Source: Comamonas kerstersii (GTDB taxonomy: Bacteria; Pseudomonadota; Gammaproteobacteria; Burkholderiales; Burkholderiaceae_C). From it: a DNA stretch of 64,000 nt. Under the pieces are notes generated by a model that saw nothing but the letters and a program-made list of their open reading frames with translations, had not been told where the DNA came from and made no database searches. The stretch lies in contig NZ_VZOT01000005.1 in assembly GCF_008801935.1 (NCBI RefSeq), forward strand, positions 186,001-250,000, written 5' to 3'. Shown here piece after piece: positions 26,292-36,587 of this stretch. Position numbers and translations under genes: made by a program. Positions within the stretch are counted from its first letter, which is position 1. Each line of letters begins with the position of its first letter.

Positions 26292-27158
26292 ATGGAAGCG
26301 GTATCTCCTTCTGTTCAGACCACCTCTGAGGCTGCGGCAAAAGCGGTATTGCCTCCTGCGCGCAAACCCTCTAGGTCTCGCCGCTGGGCACCATTAGAGC
26401 CAGTGTCTGGCACGGCCAAATGGGTGCTGGGCGTTGCTTTCTTCGTGCTGTTTTTGCTGGTGTGGAGCGCGGCCACGCTGGGGGGTATGGTGTCTCCCAC
26501 GTTTTTGGCCAGCCCCGTCACCATGGCGCAGGAAGCCGTGCTGCTGTTTACCGAATACGGCTTTCACCGTGACATCGGCATGACCGTCTGGCGTGTCATG
26601 GGCGGCTTTGTATTGGCCGCTGCGCTGGCCGTACCACTGGGCATTGCCATGGGGGCATGGAAGCCCATTGAGGCCTTCTTTGAACCCTTTGTGTCGTTTT
26701 GCCGTTACCTGCCTGCTTCGGCCTTTATTCCGCTGCTGATTCTGTGGGCCGGGGTGGGCGAGCTGCAAAAGCTGCTGGTGATCTTCATTGGCACGTTCTT
26801 CCAGGTCACGCTCATGGTGGCCGTCACCGTGGGCAGTGCCCGCAAGGACCTGGTGGAGGCCGCCTACACGCTGGGCGCAAGCCATGCCGGCATCGTGCGC
26901 CGCGTGCTGATTCCGGGCGCTGCTCCCGGCATTGCAGAAACGCTGCGTCTGGTCCTGGGCTGGGCCTGGACCTATGTGATCGTGGCAGAGCTCATCGGCT
27001 CGTCCTCGGGCATCGGTCACATGATCACGGACAGCCAGGCGTTGCTCAATACCGGCCAGATCATCTTCGGCATCATCGTGATTGGCCTCATCGGGCTGGT
27101 GTCGGACTTCATTTTCAAGACCATCAACCGTCGCATGTTTGAGTGGAGCACCCTGTGA
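26292..27158 (+). CDS. ABC transporter permease (TauC/SsuC-like), hut regulon
   Basis: 288 residues with about six membrane segments. The cytoplasmic EAA loop reads VEAAYTLGASHAGIVRRVLIPGAAPGI (roughly 195-221), the contact site for the ATPase. ATG 26292 follows GAGGA; a TTG six bases earlier is less likely. It overlaps the ATPase gene by one base (TGATG). Confidence 0.9.
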   Translation: MEAVSPSVQTTSEAAAKAVLPPARKPSRSRRWAPLEPVSGTAKWVLGVAFFVLFLLVWSAATLGGMVSPTFLASPVTMAQEAVLLFTEYGFHRDIGMTVWRVMGGFVLAAALAVPLGIAMGAWKPIEAFFEPFVSFCRYLPASAFIPLLILWAGVGELQKLLVIFIGTFFQVTLMVAVTVGSARKDLVEAAYTLGASHAGIVRRVLIPGAAPGIAETLRLVLGWAWTYVIVAELIGSSSGIGHMITDSQALLNTGQIIFGIIVIGLIGLVSDFIFKTINRRMFEWSTL

Positions 27159-27937
27159 TGAACCAGCTCTCGATCCAAGGTGTTTCGCGCACGTTCACCA
27201 ACTCCAAGGGCACGAGTACCCAGGCCCTGCTGCCTGTGGATTTCGAGGTGCGCGAAAACGATTTCGTCACCATTTTGGGCCCTTCGGGCTGCGGCAAATC
27301 GACCATGCTGCGCATCGTGGCGGGGCTGGACTTTCCGACGACGGGCCGGGTGCTGCTCGATGGCCAGGTGGTGGAAGGTCCGGGTGCCGACCGCGGCATG
27401 GTGTTCCAGAGCTACACGCTGTTTCCGTGGCTGACGATTGAGCAGAACATCCGCTTTGGCCTGCGCGAAAAAGGGCTGAGCGAAGCCGTACAAAAGGAAC
27501 GCAGCGACTACTTCATTGCCAAGGTCGGGCTGCGCGGCTTTGAGCAGCACTTTCCCAAACAGCTGTCTGGTGGCATGCAGCAGCGCACGGCCATTGCGCG
27601 GGCGCTGGCCAACGACCCCAAGATTTTGCTCATGGATGAACCCTTTGGTGCGCTGGACAACCAGACCCGCGTGCTGATGCAGGAACTGCTGTTGGGCATC
27701 TGGGAGTCCGAGCGCAAGACCGTGCTGTTCGTCACGCACGACATTGACGAGGCCATCTTCATGGCCAACCGCGTGGCGGTGTTCAGCGCGCGCCCGGGAC
27801 GCATCAAGTCGGACATTCCAGTGCCGCTGCCGCATCCGCGGTATTACACGATCAAGACCTCGCCCGAGTTCATGGAACTCAAGGCACGGCTGACCGAAGA
27901 AATTCGCGCCGAGACGCTGGCTGCGGCCGCCCACTGA
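27158..27937 (+). CDS. ABC transporter ATP-binding protein (TauB/SsuB-like), hut regulon
   Basis: 259 residues. Walker A GPSGCGKST (about 43-51), Q-loop VFQSYTLFPWLT, signature LSGGMQQR, Walker B ILLMDEPFGALD and the H-loop FVTHDIDEA are all present. It powers the importer encoded by the two preceding genes. GGAG lies upstream inside the permease gene, so translation is coupled. hutC starts 23 bp downstream. Confidence 0.93.
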   Translation: MNQLSIQGVSRTFTNSKGTSTQALLPVDFEVRENDFVTILGPSGCGKSTMLRIVAGLDFPTTGRVLLDGQVVEGPGADRGMVFQSYTLFPWLTIEQNIRFGLREKGLSEAVQKERSDYFIAKVGLRGFEQHFPKQLSGGMQQRTAIARALANDPKILLMDEPFGALDNQTRVLMQELLLGIWESERKTVLFVTHDIDEAIFMANRVAVFSARPGRIKSDIPVPLPHPRYYTIKTSPEFMELKARLTEEIRAETLAAAAH

Positions 27938-27960
27938 CACAGCGCAGCCAGGAACTCCAC

Positions 27961-28728
27961 ATGCGTACCGGGCACACCGAACCACTGCACAGCACTGCGG
28001 CGCACGAACACCCTGTGGCGCTGTACCAGCAGATCAAAAGCCATGTGACCCAGCACATTGCGGACGGCTCATGGCCGGCGGGGGCACGCGTGCCTTCGGA
28101 GCAGACGCTGGTGCAGCAGTTTGGCGTGGCTCGCATGACGGTCAACCGTGCATTGCGCGAACTGGCGGAGCAGGGCCTGATCGTGCGAGTGCCCGGCGTG
28201 GGCTCGTTTGTGGCCGAGAACAAGCCGCAATCGAATTTGCTGCGCATCGCCAATATCGCGCAGGAAATTGCCCAGCGCGGGCATGACCACCGTTTTGAGC
28301 TGATCGTGATGCAGCGTGTGGCGGCCTCGCCAGAAGTCGCTGCAGCGCTGGAGCTGGAGGTGGCCAGTTCCGTCTTCCATCTGCAGGGCGTGCACTTTGA
28401 AAACGAAGTGCCGGTGCAGCTGGAAAACCGCTACGTCAATCCGCGCATGGCGCCGGATTTCATGGCCCAGGACTTCACGCGTGAACAGCCCTCGGCCTAT
28501 CTGGTGCGCAATGTGCAGTTTGACCAGATGGAGCACGTGGTCGATGCCGTGCTGCCCACCGCCGAGCAGGCGCGCTGGCTGCAGATGCCGCCCGAGCAGC
28601 CCTGCCTGGTGCTGACGCGTCGCACCTGGCTGCGTGGCACGCCGGTGACCTGGGTTCAGTGCGTGCACCCCGGCATGCGCTACCGGCTGGGGAGCCGCTT
28701 TCGCACGGAGTCCGTGCACGAGATGTAA
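27961..28728 (+). CDS. hutC: Histidine utilisation repressor HutC (GntR family)
   Basis: 255 residues. N-terminal winged helix with VPSEQTLVQQFGVARMTVNRALRELAEQGLI (about 41-71), then a UTRA effector domain with FHLQGVHFENEVPVQLENRYVN and the C-terminal RRTWLRGTPVTWVQCVHPG. In other bacteria urocanate relieves HutC repression of hut genes. Two sites matching the HutC-subfamily consensus lie before the transporter and before hutH, so it probably represses both. Confidence 0.94.
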   Translation: MRTGHTEPLHSTAAHEHPVALYQQIKSHVTQHIADGSWPAGARVPSEQTLVQQFGVARMTVNRALRELAEQGLIVRVPGVGSFVAENKPQSNLLRIANIAQEIAQRGHDHRFELIVMQRVAASPEVAAALELEVASSVFHLQGVHFENEVPVQLENRYVNPRMAPDFMAQDFTREQPSAYLVRNVQFDQMEHVVDAVLPTAEQARWLQMPPEQPCLVLTRRTWLRGTPVTWVQCVHPGMRYRLGSRFRTESVHEM

Positions 28729-28776
28729 AGCTTTTTGCACCGCTGCATGACGCAGGCCATGCACGGTTTTTTTAAA

Positions 28777-28792
28777 TGTATAGACAGGTATA
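28777..28792 (+). promoter_or_regulatory. HutC-type operator before hutH
   Basis: TGTATAGACA (28777-28786) contains GTATAGAC, an exact match to the HutC-subfamily consensus GTMTAKAC. A second partial GGTATA follows. It ends ten bases before the hutH ATG and overlaps its ribosome-binding region, so a bound repressor would sit downstream of the promoter. Confidence 0.7.
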
Positions 28793-28795
28793 GCC

Positions 28796-30349
28796 ATGCA
28801 ACTTCACACAGCTTCTTGTACGACAGCGGGCCTGGTGCTCGACCCCGGTCATGTCAGCCTTGCGCAGCTGCGCGCGATCGCGCAGGGTGGGGCGCCACTC
28901 CAGTTGGAAGACGCGGCCTATGCAGCCATCCAGGCCGCGCTGGCGCATGTGCAGCACATCGTGGAAGAAGACCAGGTGGTCTATGGCATCAACACCGGAT
29001 TTGGCAAGCTGGCCTCCACCAAGATTGCGCAGGATCGCCTGGCCGAGCTGCAGCGCAATCTGGTCTTGTCGCACAGCGTGGGCACGGGCGATCCGCTGCC
29101 GGACGAGGTGGTACGCCTGGTGCTGGCCACCAAGGCCATCAGCCTGGCACGCGGCCACTCCGGCGTGCGCAGCAGCCTGGTCGATGCCTTGCTGGCGCTG
29201 TACAACGCCGATGTGCTGCCGGTGATTCCCGCCAAGGGCTCGGTCGGTGCTTCCGGTGACCTGGCGCCCCTGTCGCACCTGGCCTGTGTGCTCATTGGTG
29301 AAGGCCAGGCCAAGGTCAACGGCACGGTGGTCTCCGGCAAACAAGCACTGGAACATGTGGGTTTGCAGCCCTTTGAGCTGGGTCCTAAAGAAGGCCTGGC
29401 GTTGCTCAATGGCACGCAGGTTTCCACTGCACTGGCTTTGTCGGGTTTGTTTGCGGCAGAAAGCGTGTTTGCTGCGGGTCTGGTGGCTGGCTGTCTGACG
29501 CTGGAAGCCATCAAGGGCTCGGTCAAGCCCTTTGATGCGCGCATCCATGCCGCACGCGGGCAGCTGGGCCAGATCGATGTGGCCACGGCCGTGCGCGATC
29601 TGCTCGAAGGCAGCGCCATTGACCCCTCGCACCCAAACTGTGGCCGTGTGCAAGACCCGTATTCGATCCGCTGCGTGCCCCAGGTCATGGGTGCTTGCCT
29701 GGACAACCTGCGCCATGCGGCCCGCGTGCTGGTGACCGAGGCCAATGCCGCATCGGACAACCCCCTGGTGTTCGACAACGGCGACGTGATTTCAGGCGGT
29801 AACTTCCACGCCGAACCCGTGGCGTTCGCGGCCGACATCATCGCGCTGGCGGTGGCCGAGATCGGCGCCATTTCCGAGCGCCGCATGGCCTTGCTGCTGG
29901 ACACCGGCCTGTCGCGCCTGCCGGCCTTCTTGGTGGAAGACAGCGGCGTGAATTCCGGCTTCATGATCGCCCAAGTCACGGCCGCCGCACTGGCTGCTGA
30001 GAACCAGTGCCTGGCACATCCCAGCAGTGTCACCAGCCTGCCCACATCCGCCAACCAGGAAGACCATGTGTCCATGGCCACCTACGGCGCACGGCGCCTG
30101 GGCGACATGACGCGCAACACCGCCGTCATCGTCGGCATCGAGGCCATGGCCGCCGTCCAGGGCATGGACTTTGACCGCAGCCTGCCTAGTTCCTCGCTGA
30201 TGGAGGCGCAGTACGCACAGATTCGCAGCCAGGTGCCGTATCTCGACAAAGACCGCTGTCTGGCCCCCGACATCGAGCGCATGCGTCTGTGGGCCTTGCA
30301 GAGCGTGTGGCCCAGTGCCATCACCCGCCATTTGCCCAGCCACGTCTGA
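28796..30349 (+). CDS. hutH: Histidine ammonia-lyase
   Basis: 517 residues. It deaminates L-histidine to trans-urocanate and ammonia. The Ala-Ser-Gly triad that cyclises to the MIO cofactor is at 152-154 in [14 protein letters not shown]. The [10 protein letters not shown] loop (63-72) and the C-terminal [15 protein letters not shown] are also present. Full length. First enzyme gene after hutC, with hutU 39 bases downstream. Confidence 0.97.
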   Translation: MQLHTASCTTAGLVLDPGHVSLAQLRAIAQGGAPLQLEDAAYAAIQAALAHVQHIVEEDQVVYGINTGFGKLASTKIAQDRLAELQRNLVLSHSVGTGDPLPDEVVRLVLATKAISLARGHSGVRSSLVDALLALYNADVLPVIPAKGSVGASGDLAPLSHLACVLIGEGQAKVNGTVVSGKQALEHVGLQPFELGPKEGLALLNGTQVSTALALSGLFAAESVFAAGLVAGCLTLEAIKGSVKPFDARIHAARGQLGQIDVATAVRDLLEGSAIDPSHPNCGRVQDPYSIRCVPQVMGACLDNLRHAARVLVTEANAASDNPLVFDNGDVISGGNFHAEPVAFAADIIALAVAEIGAISERRMALLLDTGLSRLPAFLVEDSGVNSGFMIAQVTAAALAAENQCLAHPSSVTSLPTSANQEDHVSMATYGARRLGDMTRNTAVIVGIEAMAAVQGMDFDRSLPSSSLMEAQYAQIRSQVPYLDKDRCLAPDIERMRLWALQSVWPSAITRHLPSHV

Positions 30350-30388
30350 GTATCGTTTCCACGTCATTTTTCCTGCAGGAGCTTTGCC

Positions 30389-32101
30389 ATGAATACACCC
30401 CAAACGCCCGTTGCCGCAAATCCACGTTACGACGCCAGCCGCGAAATCCGTGCCCCGCGCGGCACGCAGTTGCACTGTAAAAACTGGCTGACCGAAGCGG
30501 CCTACCGCATGATCCAGAACAACCTGGACCCCGACGTGGCCGAGAACCCCAAGTCGCTGGTGGTGTACGGTGGCATTGGGCGCGCCGCACGCAACTGGGA
30601 GTGTTTTGATCAGATTCTGGCGTCGCTGAAAAAGCTGGAAGCCGATGAGTCGCTGTTGATCCAGTCGGGCAAGCCCGTGGGCGTGTTCAAGACCCACCCC
30701 GATGCCCCGCGCGTGCTGCTGGCCAACTCCAACCTGGTGCCCAAATGGGCGAACTGGGAACACTTCAATGAACTGGACCAGAAGGGCTTGTTCATGTACG
30801 GCCAGATGACCGCTGGCAGCTGGATCTACATTGGCGCGCAAGGCATTGTGCAAGGCACTTTCGAGACCTTTGTGGAAGCCGGTCGCCAGCACTACAACAA
30901 TGATTTGACCGGCAAGTGGATTCTCACCGCGGGTTTGGGTGGCATGGGCGGTGCACAGCCTCTGGCGGGTGTGCTGGCCGGTGCCTGCGTGCTGGCCATT
31001 GAGTGCAAGCAAAGCAGCATCGACTTTCGCCTGCGCACGCGCTATGTGGACAAGCAGGCCAAGGACCTGGACGATGCGCTGGCGCTGATTGCGCACCACA
31101 CGGCACGCGGAGAAGCCGTGTCCATTGCGCTGCTGGGCAATGCCGCAGAAATCCTGCCGGAGCTGGTCAGGCGCGCCAAGGCCGGCGGCCCCAGGCCCGA
31201 TATCGTGACCGACCAGACCTCGGCCCACGACCTGGTCAACGGCTACCTGCCCGCAGGCTGGACGGTGGAGCAATGGCAAGCGGCGGCTGCCGATCCTGCG
31301 CAGCACGCCACGCTCAAAAAAGCCGCAGCCCAGGGCTGCGCCGTGCATGTGCAGGCCATGCTGGACTTCCAGGCCATGGGTATTCCAACGGTGGACTATG
31401 GCAACAACATCCGCCAGGTGGCTTTCGATGAAGGCGTGAAAAATGCGTTCGACTTCCCCGGCTTTGTGCCTGCCTACATCCGCCCTCTGTTCTGCGAAGG
31501 CAAGGGGCCGTTCCGCTGGGTGGCGCTGTCGGGTGACCCCGAGGACATCTACAAGACGGATGCCAAGATCAAGGAGCTGTTCCCAGAGAACAAGCACACC
31601 CACCGCTGGCTGGACATGGCACGCGAGCGCATCGCCTTCCAGGGCTTGCCTGCACGCATTTGCTGGCTGGGTCTGGGCGAGCGTCACAAGGCCGCACTGG
31701 CCTTCAACGAGATGGTGCAAAACGGCGAACTCAAGGCCCCTATCGTGATTGGCCGTGACCACCTGGACACCGGCTCGGTCGCCAGCCCCAACCGCGAAAC
31801 CGAAGCCATGAAGGACGGCACGGATGCAGTGTCCGACTGGCCGCTGCTCAACGCCTTGCTCAACACCGCAGGTGGCGCGACCTGGGTCAGCCTGCACCAC
31901 GGCGGAGGCGTGGGCATGGGCTACTCGCAGCATGCGGGCGTGGTCATCGTGGCCGATGGCACGGATGAGGCGGCGGCCCGTCTGAACCGCGTGCTGTGGA
32001 ACGACCCTGCCACGGGCGTGATGCGCCATGCCGATGCGGGCTATGACGCCGCGATTGCGGCTGCCAAGCGTCACGGCCTGCAGCTGCCCATGGTCAAGTA
32101 A
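30389..32101 (+). CDS. hutU: Urocanate hydratase
   Basis: 570 residues, slightly longer than the usual 556. It converts urocanate to imidazolonepropionate using tightly bound NAD. The glycine-rich [15 protein letters not shown] motif and the active-site Cys of [12 protein letters not shown] are present, as are [20 protein letters not shown] and [24 protein letters not shown] precedes ATG 30389. Confidence 0.97.
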   Translation: MNTPQTPVAANPRYDASREIRAPRGTQLHCKNWLTEAAYRMIQNNLDPDVAENPKSLVVYGGIGRAARNWECFDQILASLKKLEADESLLIQSGKPVGVFKTHPDAPRVLLANSNLVPKWANWEHFNELDQKGLFMYGQMTAGSWIYIGAQGIVQGTFETFVEAGRQHYNNDLTGKWILTAGLGGMGGAQPLAGVLAGACVLAIECKQSSIDFRLRTRYVDKQAKDLDDALALIAHHTARGEAVSIALLGNAAEILPELVRRAKAGGPRPDIVTDQTSAHDLVNGYLPAGWTVEQWQAAAADPAQHATLKKAAAQGCAVHVQAMLDFQAMGIPTVDYGNNIRQVAFDEGVKNAFDFPGFVPAYIRPLFCEGKGPFRWVALSGDPEDIYKTDAKIKELFPENKHTHRWLDMARERIAFQGLPARICWLGLGERHKAALAFNEMVQNGELKAPIVIGRDHLDTGSVASPNRETEAMKDGTDAVSDWPLLNALLNTAGGATWVSLHHGGGVGMGYSQHAGVVIVADGTDEAAARLNRVLWNDPATGVMRHADAGYDAAIAAAKRHGLQLPMVK

Positions 32102-32112
32102 GGCATGGCCGT

Positions 32113-32694
32113 ATGCAGCGTTTTGACCTGACGGCCATTGGCCCCAGCCCCTGGAAAAACGGGGGCGGCAGCACCCAGGAAATCGCCTGCTGGCCTGCAG
32201 GGTCAGACATGGATGACTTTGCCTGGCGCATCAGCGTGGCCACCATTGGCCGGGATGGTGCTTTCTCGCGCTTTCCCGGTATTGACCGGCAGATCATGCT
32301 GCTGGACGGTGGTGGTGTGCAGCTGCGCAGCCAGGATGCGCAGACCGACATAGACCACACCTTGCAGCAGTGCTGGCAACCGTTTCCCTTCCTGGGCGAT
32401 GTGCCGCTGGACTGCACGCTGCTGGGCCGTGTGTCGCGGGACTTCAATGTCATGACGCGGCGTGGACAGTGGACCGCACAGGTGGTGGTGCACAAGGATG
32501 AGATCACTGCCACCGCAAGCGACGCCGGGCTGTACATGGTGTTGGCAGGCAGCTGGGAAGATGCCAGGGGGCAGCGGTTCGAGGCGGAGCAGGGCCTGTG
32601 GTGGTCCGCTCCGGCAGCGCTGGGGGCATGGCATCCGTGCACGGCACAGGCACGCATGGTGCAGGTGCTGCTGCGGCATCTGGAATCTGTATGA
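32113..32694 (+). CDS. hutD: HutD-family protein
   Basis: 193 residues with the HutD/Ves bicupin-like pattern: PSPWKNGGGSTQEIACWP at the N-terminus and FSRFPGIDRQIMLLDGGGVQL. HutD is common in proteobacterial hut operons, where it is thought to limit pathway flux; its biochemical activity is unknown. It starts 12 bases after hutU. Confidence 0.92.
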   Translation: MQRFDLTAIGPSPWKNGGGSTQEIACWPAGSDMDDFAWRISVATIGRDGAFSRFPGIDRQIMLLDGGGVQLRSQDAQTDIDHTLQQCWQPFPFLGDVPLDCTLLGRVSRDFNVMTRRGQWTAQVVVHKDEITATASDAGLYMVLAGSWEDARGQRFEAEQGLWWSAPAALGAWHPCTAQARMVQVLLRHLESV

Positions 32695-32740
32695 AATTGG
32701 CTGCTAACGCAGATGTAGCAAGCACAAGCAGCAATGAAAT
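32694..32740. repeat. Dispersed intergenic repeat, copy 4 (same subfamily as copy 2)
   Basis: AAATTGGCTGCTAACGCAGAT followed by AGCAAGCACAAGCAGCAAT aligns almost base for base with 6949-6990. It lies between hutD and hutI, interrupting an otherwise tightly packed operon. Confidence 0.7.
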
Positions 32741-32753
32741 AAAGAGGTAATGC

Positions 32754-34040
32754 ATGACGCCGTATGACTGCAAGAAGATGCCCAGTGCCGATGGCTGCTG
32801 GCGGCCGGTACGGCTGGTCGAGGGGCTGGTGCAGCCCGATGTGCCTGTGCCGCAGGGGAGCGAGGCCTGTGTGGTGGTGCAGGCCGGCAAGATCGCCTGG
32901 ATCGGGCCGGAAAACGCCGTGCCCGCAGCCTATGCCACGCTGCCGGTGCACGATGGCCGGCACATGCTGGTCACGCCGGGTCTGGTGGACTGCCACACGC
33001 ACCTGGTCTATGGCGGAGAGCGGGCCAACGAGTTCGCCATGCGGCTGGCGGGCGCCAGCTACGAAGCCATTGCACAGGCCGGGGGCGGCATTGTCTCCAG
33101 CGTCAAAGCCACGCGTGAAGCCTCGGAAGACGAACTTTTTGCCCTAGCCCTGCCACGCCTGCAGCAGCTGCTGGATGAGGGTGTGTGTGCCATCGAGATC
33201 AAGTCCGGCTATGGCCTGTCGCTGGAGCATGAGCGCAAGCAGCTGCGCGTGGCGCGTCGCCTGGGCGCACACTGCGGGGTGACGGTGCGCACCACCTTCC
33301 TTGGTGCGCACGCGCTGCCGCCCGAATACGCGGGGTGCAGCCAGGCCTATGTTGATCTGGTGTGCGAGGAGATGCTGCCCGCACTGGTGGCGGAAGGGCT
33401 GGTTGATGCCGTCGATGTGTTCTGCGAGCGCATCGCGTTCTCGCTGGCCGAGACAGAGCAGATCTTTCAGGCCGCACAGCGCCTGCAGGTGCCAGTCAAG
33501 CTGCATGCCGAGCAACTGTCGAACATGGAAGGCGCCACACTGGCCGCGCGCTATGGCGCGCTGTCCTGCGACCATATCGAGCACCTGTCCGCCACCGGCA
33601 TTGCCGCCATGCAGGCCGCCGGCACCGTGGCTGTGCTGCTGCCCGGCGCGTTCTACACGCTGCGCGATACGCAGCTGCCACCGATAGAAGCCCTGCGCCA
33701 GGCCGGTGTGCCCATGGCGGTTTCCACCGACCACAACCCCGGAACCTCCCCCGCGCTGAGCGTGCTGCTCATGGCCAACATGGCCAGCACGCTGTTTCGC
33801 CTGACCGTGCCCGAGGCGCTGGCCGGCATCACCCGTCACGCCGCGCAGGCGCTGGGACTGGCCGATGCGCACGGCTTGCTGGCCGCAGGCCGCCCCGCCC
33901 ACATGGTGCTGTGGCCCGTGCAGCATGCGGCGGAGCTGGTCTATTGGCTTGGCCACAAACCCGATTGCACCGTCGTGCGCCAGGGGCGCATTGCGCGCAG
34001 CACTGTTTTCCCGCCTCAGGATATGTCCCATGCCCTTTGA
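32754..34040 (+). CDS. hutI: Imidazolonepropionase
   Basis: 428 residues. This metal-dependent amidohydrolase opens imidazolone-5-propionate to N-formimino-L-glutamate. The metal-binding [17 protein letters not shown], the KLHAEQLSN strand, CDHIEHLS and [10 protein letters not shown] motifs are in order. The stop overlaps the hisC-like start by 11 bases. AGAGG precedes the ATG. Confidence 0.96.
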   Translation: MTPYDCKKMPSADGCWRPVRLVEGLVQPDVPVPQGSEACVVVQAGKIAWIGPENAVPAAYATLPVHDGRHMLVTPGLVDCHTHLVYGGERANEFAMRLAGASYEAIAQAGGGIVSSVKATREASEDELFALALPRLQQLLDEGVCAIEIKSGYGLSLEHERKQLRVARRLGAHCGVTVRTTFLGAHALPPEYAGCSQAYVDLVCEEMLPALVAEGLVDAVDVFCERIAFSLAETEQIFQAAQRLQVPVKLHAEQLSNMEGATLAARYGALSCDHIEHLSATGIAAMQAAGTVAVLLPGAFYTLRDTQLPPIEALRQAGVPMAVSTDHNPGTSPALSVLLMANMASTLFRLTVPEALAGITRHAAQALGLADAHGLLAAGRPAHMVLWPVQHAAELVYWLGHKPDCTVVRQGRIARSTVFPPQDMSHAL

Positions 34041-35184
34041 TTACGCCGCCTTTGCGCGCCCTGCGGCGCGTGCTCTGCCCACCTACAACGCCGGTCTGTC
34101 TTCGGTGCTGGTGCACGAACGCTATGGCGTGCAGCATGTTGCACGTCTGGCGAGCAACGAAAACCCCTGGGGTGCCAGCCCGGCTGTTACCCGGGCACTG
34201 GCTGCTGCCAGCACCCGGGTGGGCGACTACCCGGACGCCCAGGCCAGCGCGCTGCGCCAGCAGCTGGCACAGGATCTGGGCATCGATGCGCAGCAGCTGT
34301 GCTTTGGCAACGGCTCGGAAGACTTGATCAAGTGCCTGTGCGAAGTGTTTCTGTCGCCCGGCGATACGGTGCTGACCCAGAAACCCACGTTTGGGCTGCA
34401 CCAGATCTACCCCGAGATGATGGGCGCGCAGGTGCAGCTGCTGGACCTGATACCGGATCTGCAGATGGATGTACATGCCTGGTGCGACGCGCTGGCGCGC
34501 GTGCCCAAGCTGGCCTTCCTGCCCAATCCCTCGAACCCCGTGGGCTGCATGTTCGATGACGCGGCGATGCAGCGCATTGTGGCTGCCACCAGCGAGCAGA
34601 CGCTGCTGGTGGTGGATGAGGCCTATGTGGAATACGCCCGCTGCACACCGGGCTATCCGGACACGCTGGCCTTGCTGCAGCAGCGTCGCGGCCCCTGGAT
34701 GGTGCTGCGCACTTTCTCCAAGGCCTGGGGGCTGGCAGGCCTGCGCGTGGGCTATGGCATTGCGGGCGATGCGGTGCTGACGGGCTGGCTGGACAAAGTG
34801 CGTACGCCTTTCAATGTGAACAGCCTGGCCCAGGCCGCTGCGCTGGCGGCATGGCAGGACACGGCACACATGCAGCAATGCGTGGAAAAAACCGTGGCCC
34901 TGCGCGAGGCGCTGCGCGCGCAGCTGCTGGCACTGGCTGCACCGGGCCAGCCACTGGCGGGGCTGCGCATTGCACCATCGGCCACCAACTTTCTGTTTCT
35001 GGACCTGGGCCGGCCCAGTGCCACCGTGGCCGAAGCCCTGCTGCGCCAGGGCGTGATCGTCAAGCCATGGAAGGAAGCGGGCTACACCCACTGCCTGCGC
35101 GTGTCCATTGGTACCGAGGCCGACAACACCCGCCTGGTGCAGGCCTTGGTCCAGGCGATGCAGACCGTGGAGGACGCAACATGA
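34030..35184 (+). CDS. hisC: Histidinol-phosphate aminotransferase-like enzyme in the hut operon
   Basis: 384 residues, fold-type I PLP enzyme. The PLP lysine is K231 in [17 protein letters not shown]. Other HisC motifs are [27 protein letters not shown] and VVDEAYVEY. It overlaps hutI by 11 bases and hutF by four (ATGA), so it is translated with the catabolic genes. HisC belongs to histidine biosynthesis; here it may instead transaminate histidine or another amino acid. Another hisC in the genome would support a separate role. Confidence 0.88.
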   Translation: MPFDYAAFARPAARALPTYNAGLSSVLVHERYGVQHVARLASNENPWGASPAVTRALAAASTRVGDYPDAQASALRQQLAQDLGIDAQQLCFGNGSEDLIKCLCEVFLSPGDTVLTQKPTFGLHQIYPEMMGAQVQLLDLIPDLQMDVHAWCDALARVPKLAFLPNPSNPVGCMFDDAAMQRIVAATSEQTLLVVDEAYVEYARCTPGYPDTLALLQQRRGPWMVLRTFSKAWGLAGLRVGYGIAGDAVLTGWLDKVRTPFNVNSLAQAAALAAWQDTAHMQQCVEKTVALREALRAQLLALAAPGQPLAGLRIAPSATNFLFLDLGRPSATVAEALLRQGVIVKPWKEAGYTHCLRVSIGTEADNTRLVQALVQAMQTVEDAT

Positions 35185-36572
35185 GCGAGCACCTGCAGCA
35201 GTGCTTTGCGGCGCATGCCTTGCTGCCGCAAGGGTGGCAGTGCAATGTGCTGCTGCGCTGGAATGCGCAGGGGCAGTTCACGCAGGTGCTGGTGGACCAG
35301 GTGCCGCCGCAGGGTGTGGTGCAGGCCGTCTATGTGATTCCCGGCATGCCGAACCTGCACTCGCATGCGTTTCAGCGCGCCTTCAGCGGGCTGACTGAGT
35401 ACCGAGGCCAAGTCCAGGACAGTTTCTGGAGCTGGCGCCAGCTCATGTATGGCTTTGCCCAGCGCATCAGCCCGGACATGCTGCGCCAGATCGCGACCTG
35501 GCTGTATGCCGAGATGCTGGAAGCAGGCTACACCTCGGTGTGCGAGTTCCATTACGTGCACCACCAGCCGGGCGGGCAGCCCTATGCCTCGCCCACGGCC
35601 ATGTGCGAGGCATTGCTCGATGCGGCGCAGACCGTGGGCATGGGCCTCACGCTGCTGCCAGTGCTGTACCAGAGCAGCGGTTTTGGCAGCCAGCCGGCCC
35701 GCGAGGACCAGCGCCGCTTTCTGCAGCAGACCGATGCGCTGCTTGGCTGGATTGAAGCACTGGCCCCGCGCTGCGCGGCCCAGGGTGCTGCCATCGGTCT
35801 GGCCCCGCACTCGCTGCGTGCAGTGCCGCCGCAGAGTCTGCAGCAAGCCGTGCAAGGCTTGCATGCGCTGCTGCCGCAGGCACCGGTGCACATCCATATT
35901 GCCGAGCAGGTACAGGAAGTGCAGGACTGTCTGGCATGGAGCGGCCAGCGCCCAGTGCAGTGGTTGCTGGAGCATGCGCCTGTCGATGCACGCTGGTGCC
36001 TGGTACACGCCACACACATGACGACCGATGAATACGCGCGCGCTGCACGCAGCGGTGCGGTGGCAGGCCTGTGTCCCACCACGGAGGCGAATCTCGGCGA
36101 TGGCATCTTCGACCTGCCACAGTGGCTGGCACATGGTGGACGCTGGGGCGTGGGCTCGGACAGCCATGTCTGTGTGAATGTCGCCGAAGAGCTGATGCTG
36201 CTCGAATACGGCCAGCGCCTGCAACTGCGCCAGCGCAATGTGGGCGCATCGGCCTCACATCCAGCCGTGGCCACGGCGCTGCTGCAACAGGCCGTCGCCG
36301 GTGGCGCGCAGGCCAGTGCACGCCCCATCGCTGGGCTGGCTGTGGGTCAGCAGGCGGACTTTGTGCTGCTGTCTGCCGACCATGTGGCGCTGGCTGGGCT
36401 GGATGCCGATCAGGCGCTGGCCGGGCATGTGTTTGCCAGCCAGCGCAGCTCTGCCGTGGAGTCTGTCTGGGTGGCCGGCCAACAGCGTGTGGCCCAGGGG
36501 CGGCACGCGCTGCACACTGAGGCTGCCCATGATTTCATTCGCGTCCGCCAGCAGATGCTGGCGGCTTCCTAG
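35181..36572 (+). CDS. hutF: Formimidoylglutamate deiminase
   Basis: 463 residues, amidohydrolase superfamily. It removes ammonia from N-formimino-L-glutamate to give N-formyl-L-glutamate, the first step of the HutF-HutG branch. Metal ligands appear in MPNLHSHAFQRAFSG and VHIHIAEQ, with HATHMT and GSDSHVCVN later. ATG 35181 follows GGAGGACGCAAC and overlaps hisC. Its presence shows that this organism uses the five-step route. Confidence 0.95.
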   Translation: MSEHLQQCFAAHALLPQGWQCNVLLRWNAQGQFTQVLVDQVPPQGVVQAVYVIPGMPNLHSHAFQRAFSGLTEYRGQVQDSFWSWRQLMYGFAQRISPDMLRQIATWLYAEMLEAGYTSVCEFHYVHHQPGGQPYASPTAMCEALLDAAQTVGMGLTLLPVLYQSSGFGSQPAREDQRRFLQQTDALLGWIEALAPRCAAQGAAIGLAPHSLRAVPPQSLQQAVQGLHALLPQAPVHIHIAEQVQEVQDCLAWSGQRPVQWLLEHAPVDARWCLVHATHMTTDEYARAARSGAVAGLCPTTEANLGDGIFDLPQWLAHGGRWGVGSDSHVCVNVAEELMLLEYGQRLQLRQRNVGASASHPAVATALLQQAVAGGAQASARPIAGLAVGQQADFVLLSADHVALAGLDADQALAGHVFASQRSSAVESVWVAGQQRVAQGRHALHTEAAHDFIRVRQQMLAAS

Positions 36573-36587
36573 CCCCTGACGAGAAAG

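Noticed and set aside
29792-32074. 760-codon minus-strand reading frame opposite hutH and hutU
   Set aside because: Covers two unmistakable hut genes and shows only biased composition.
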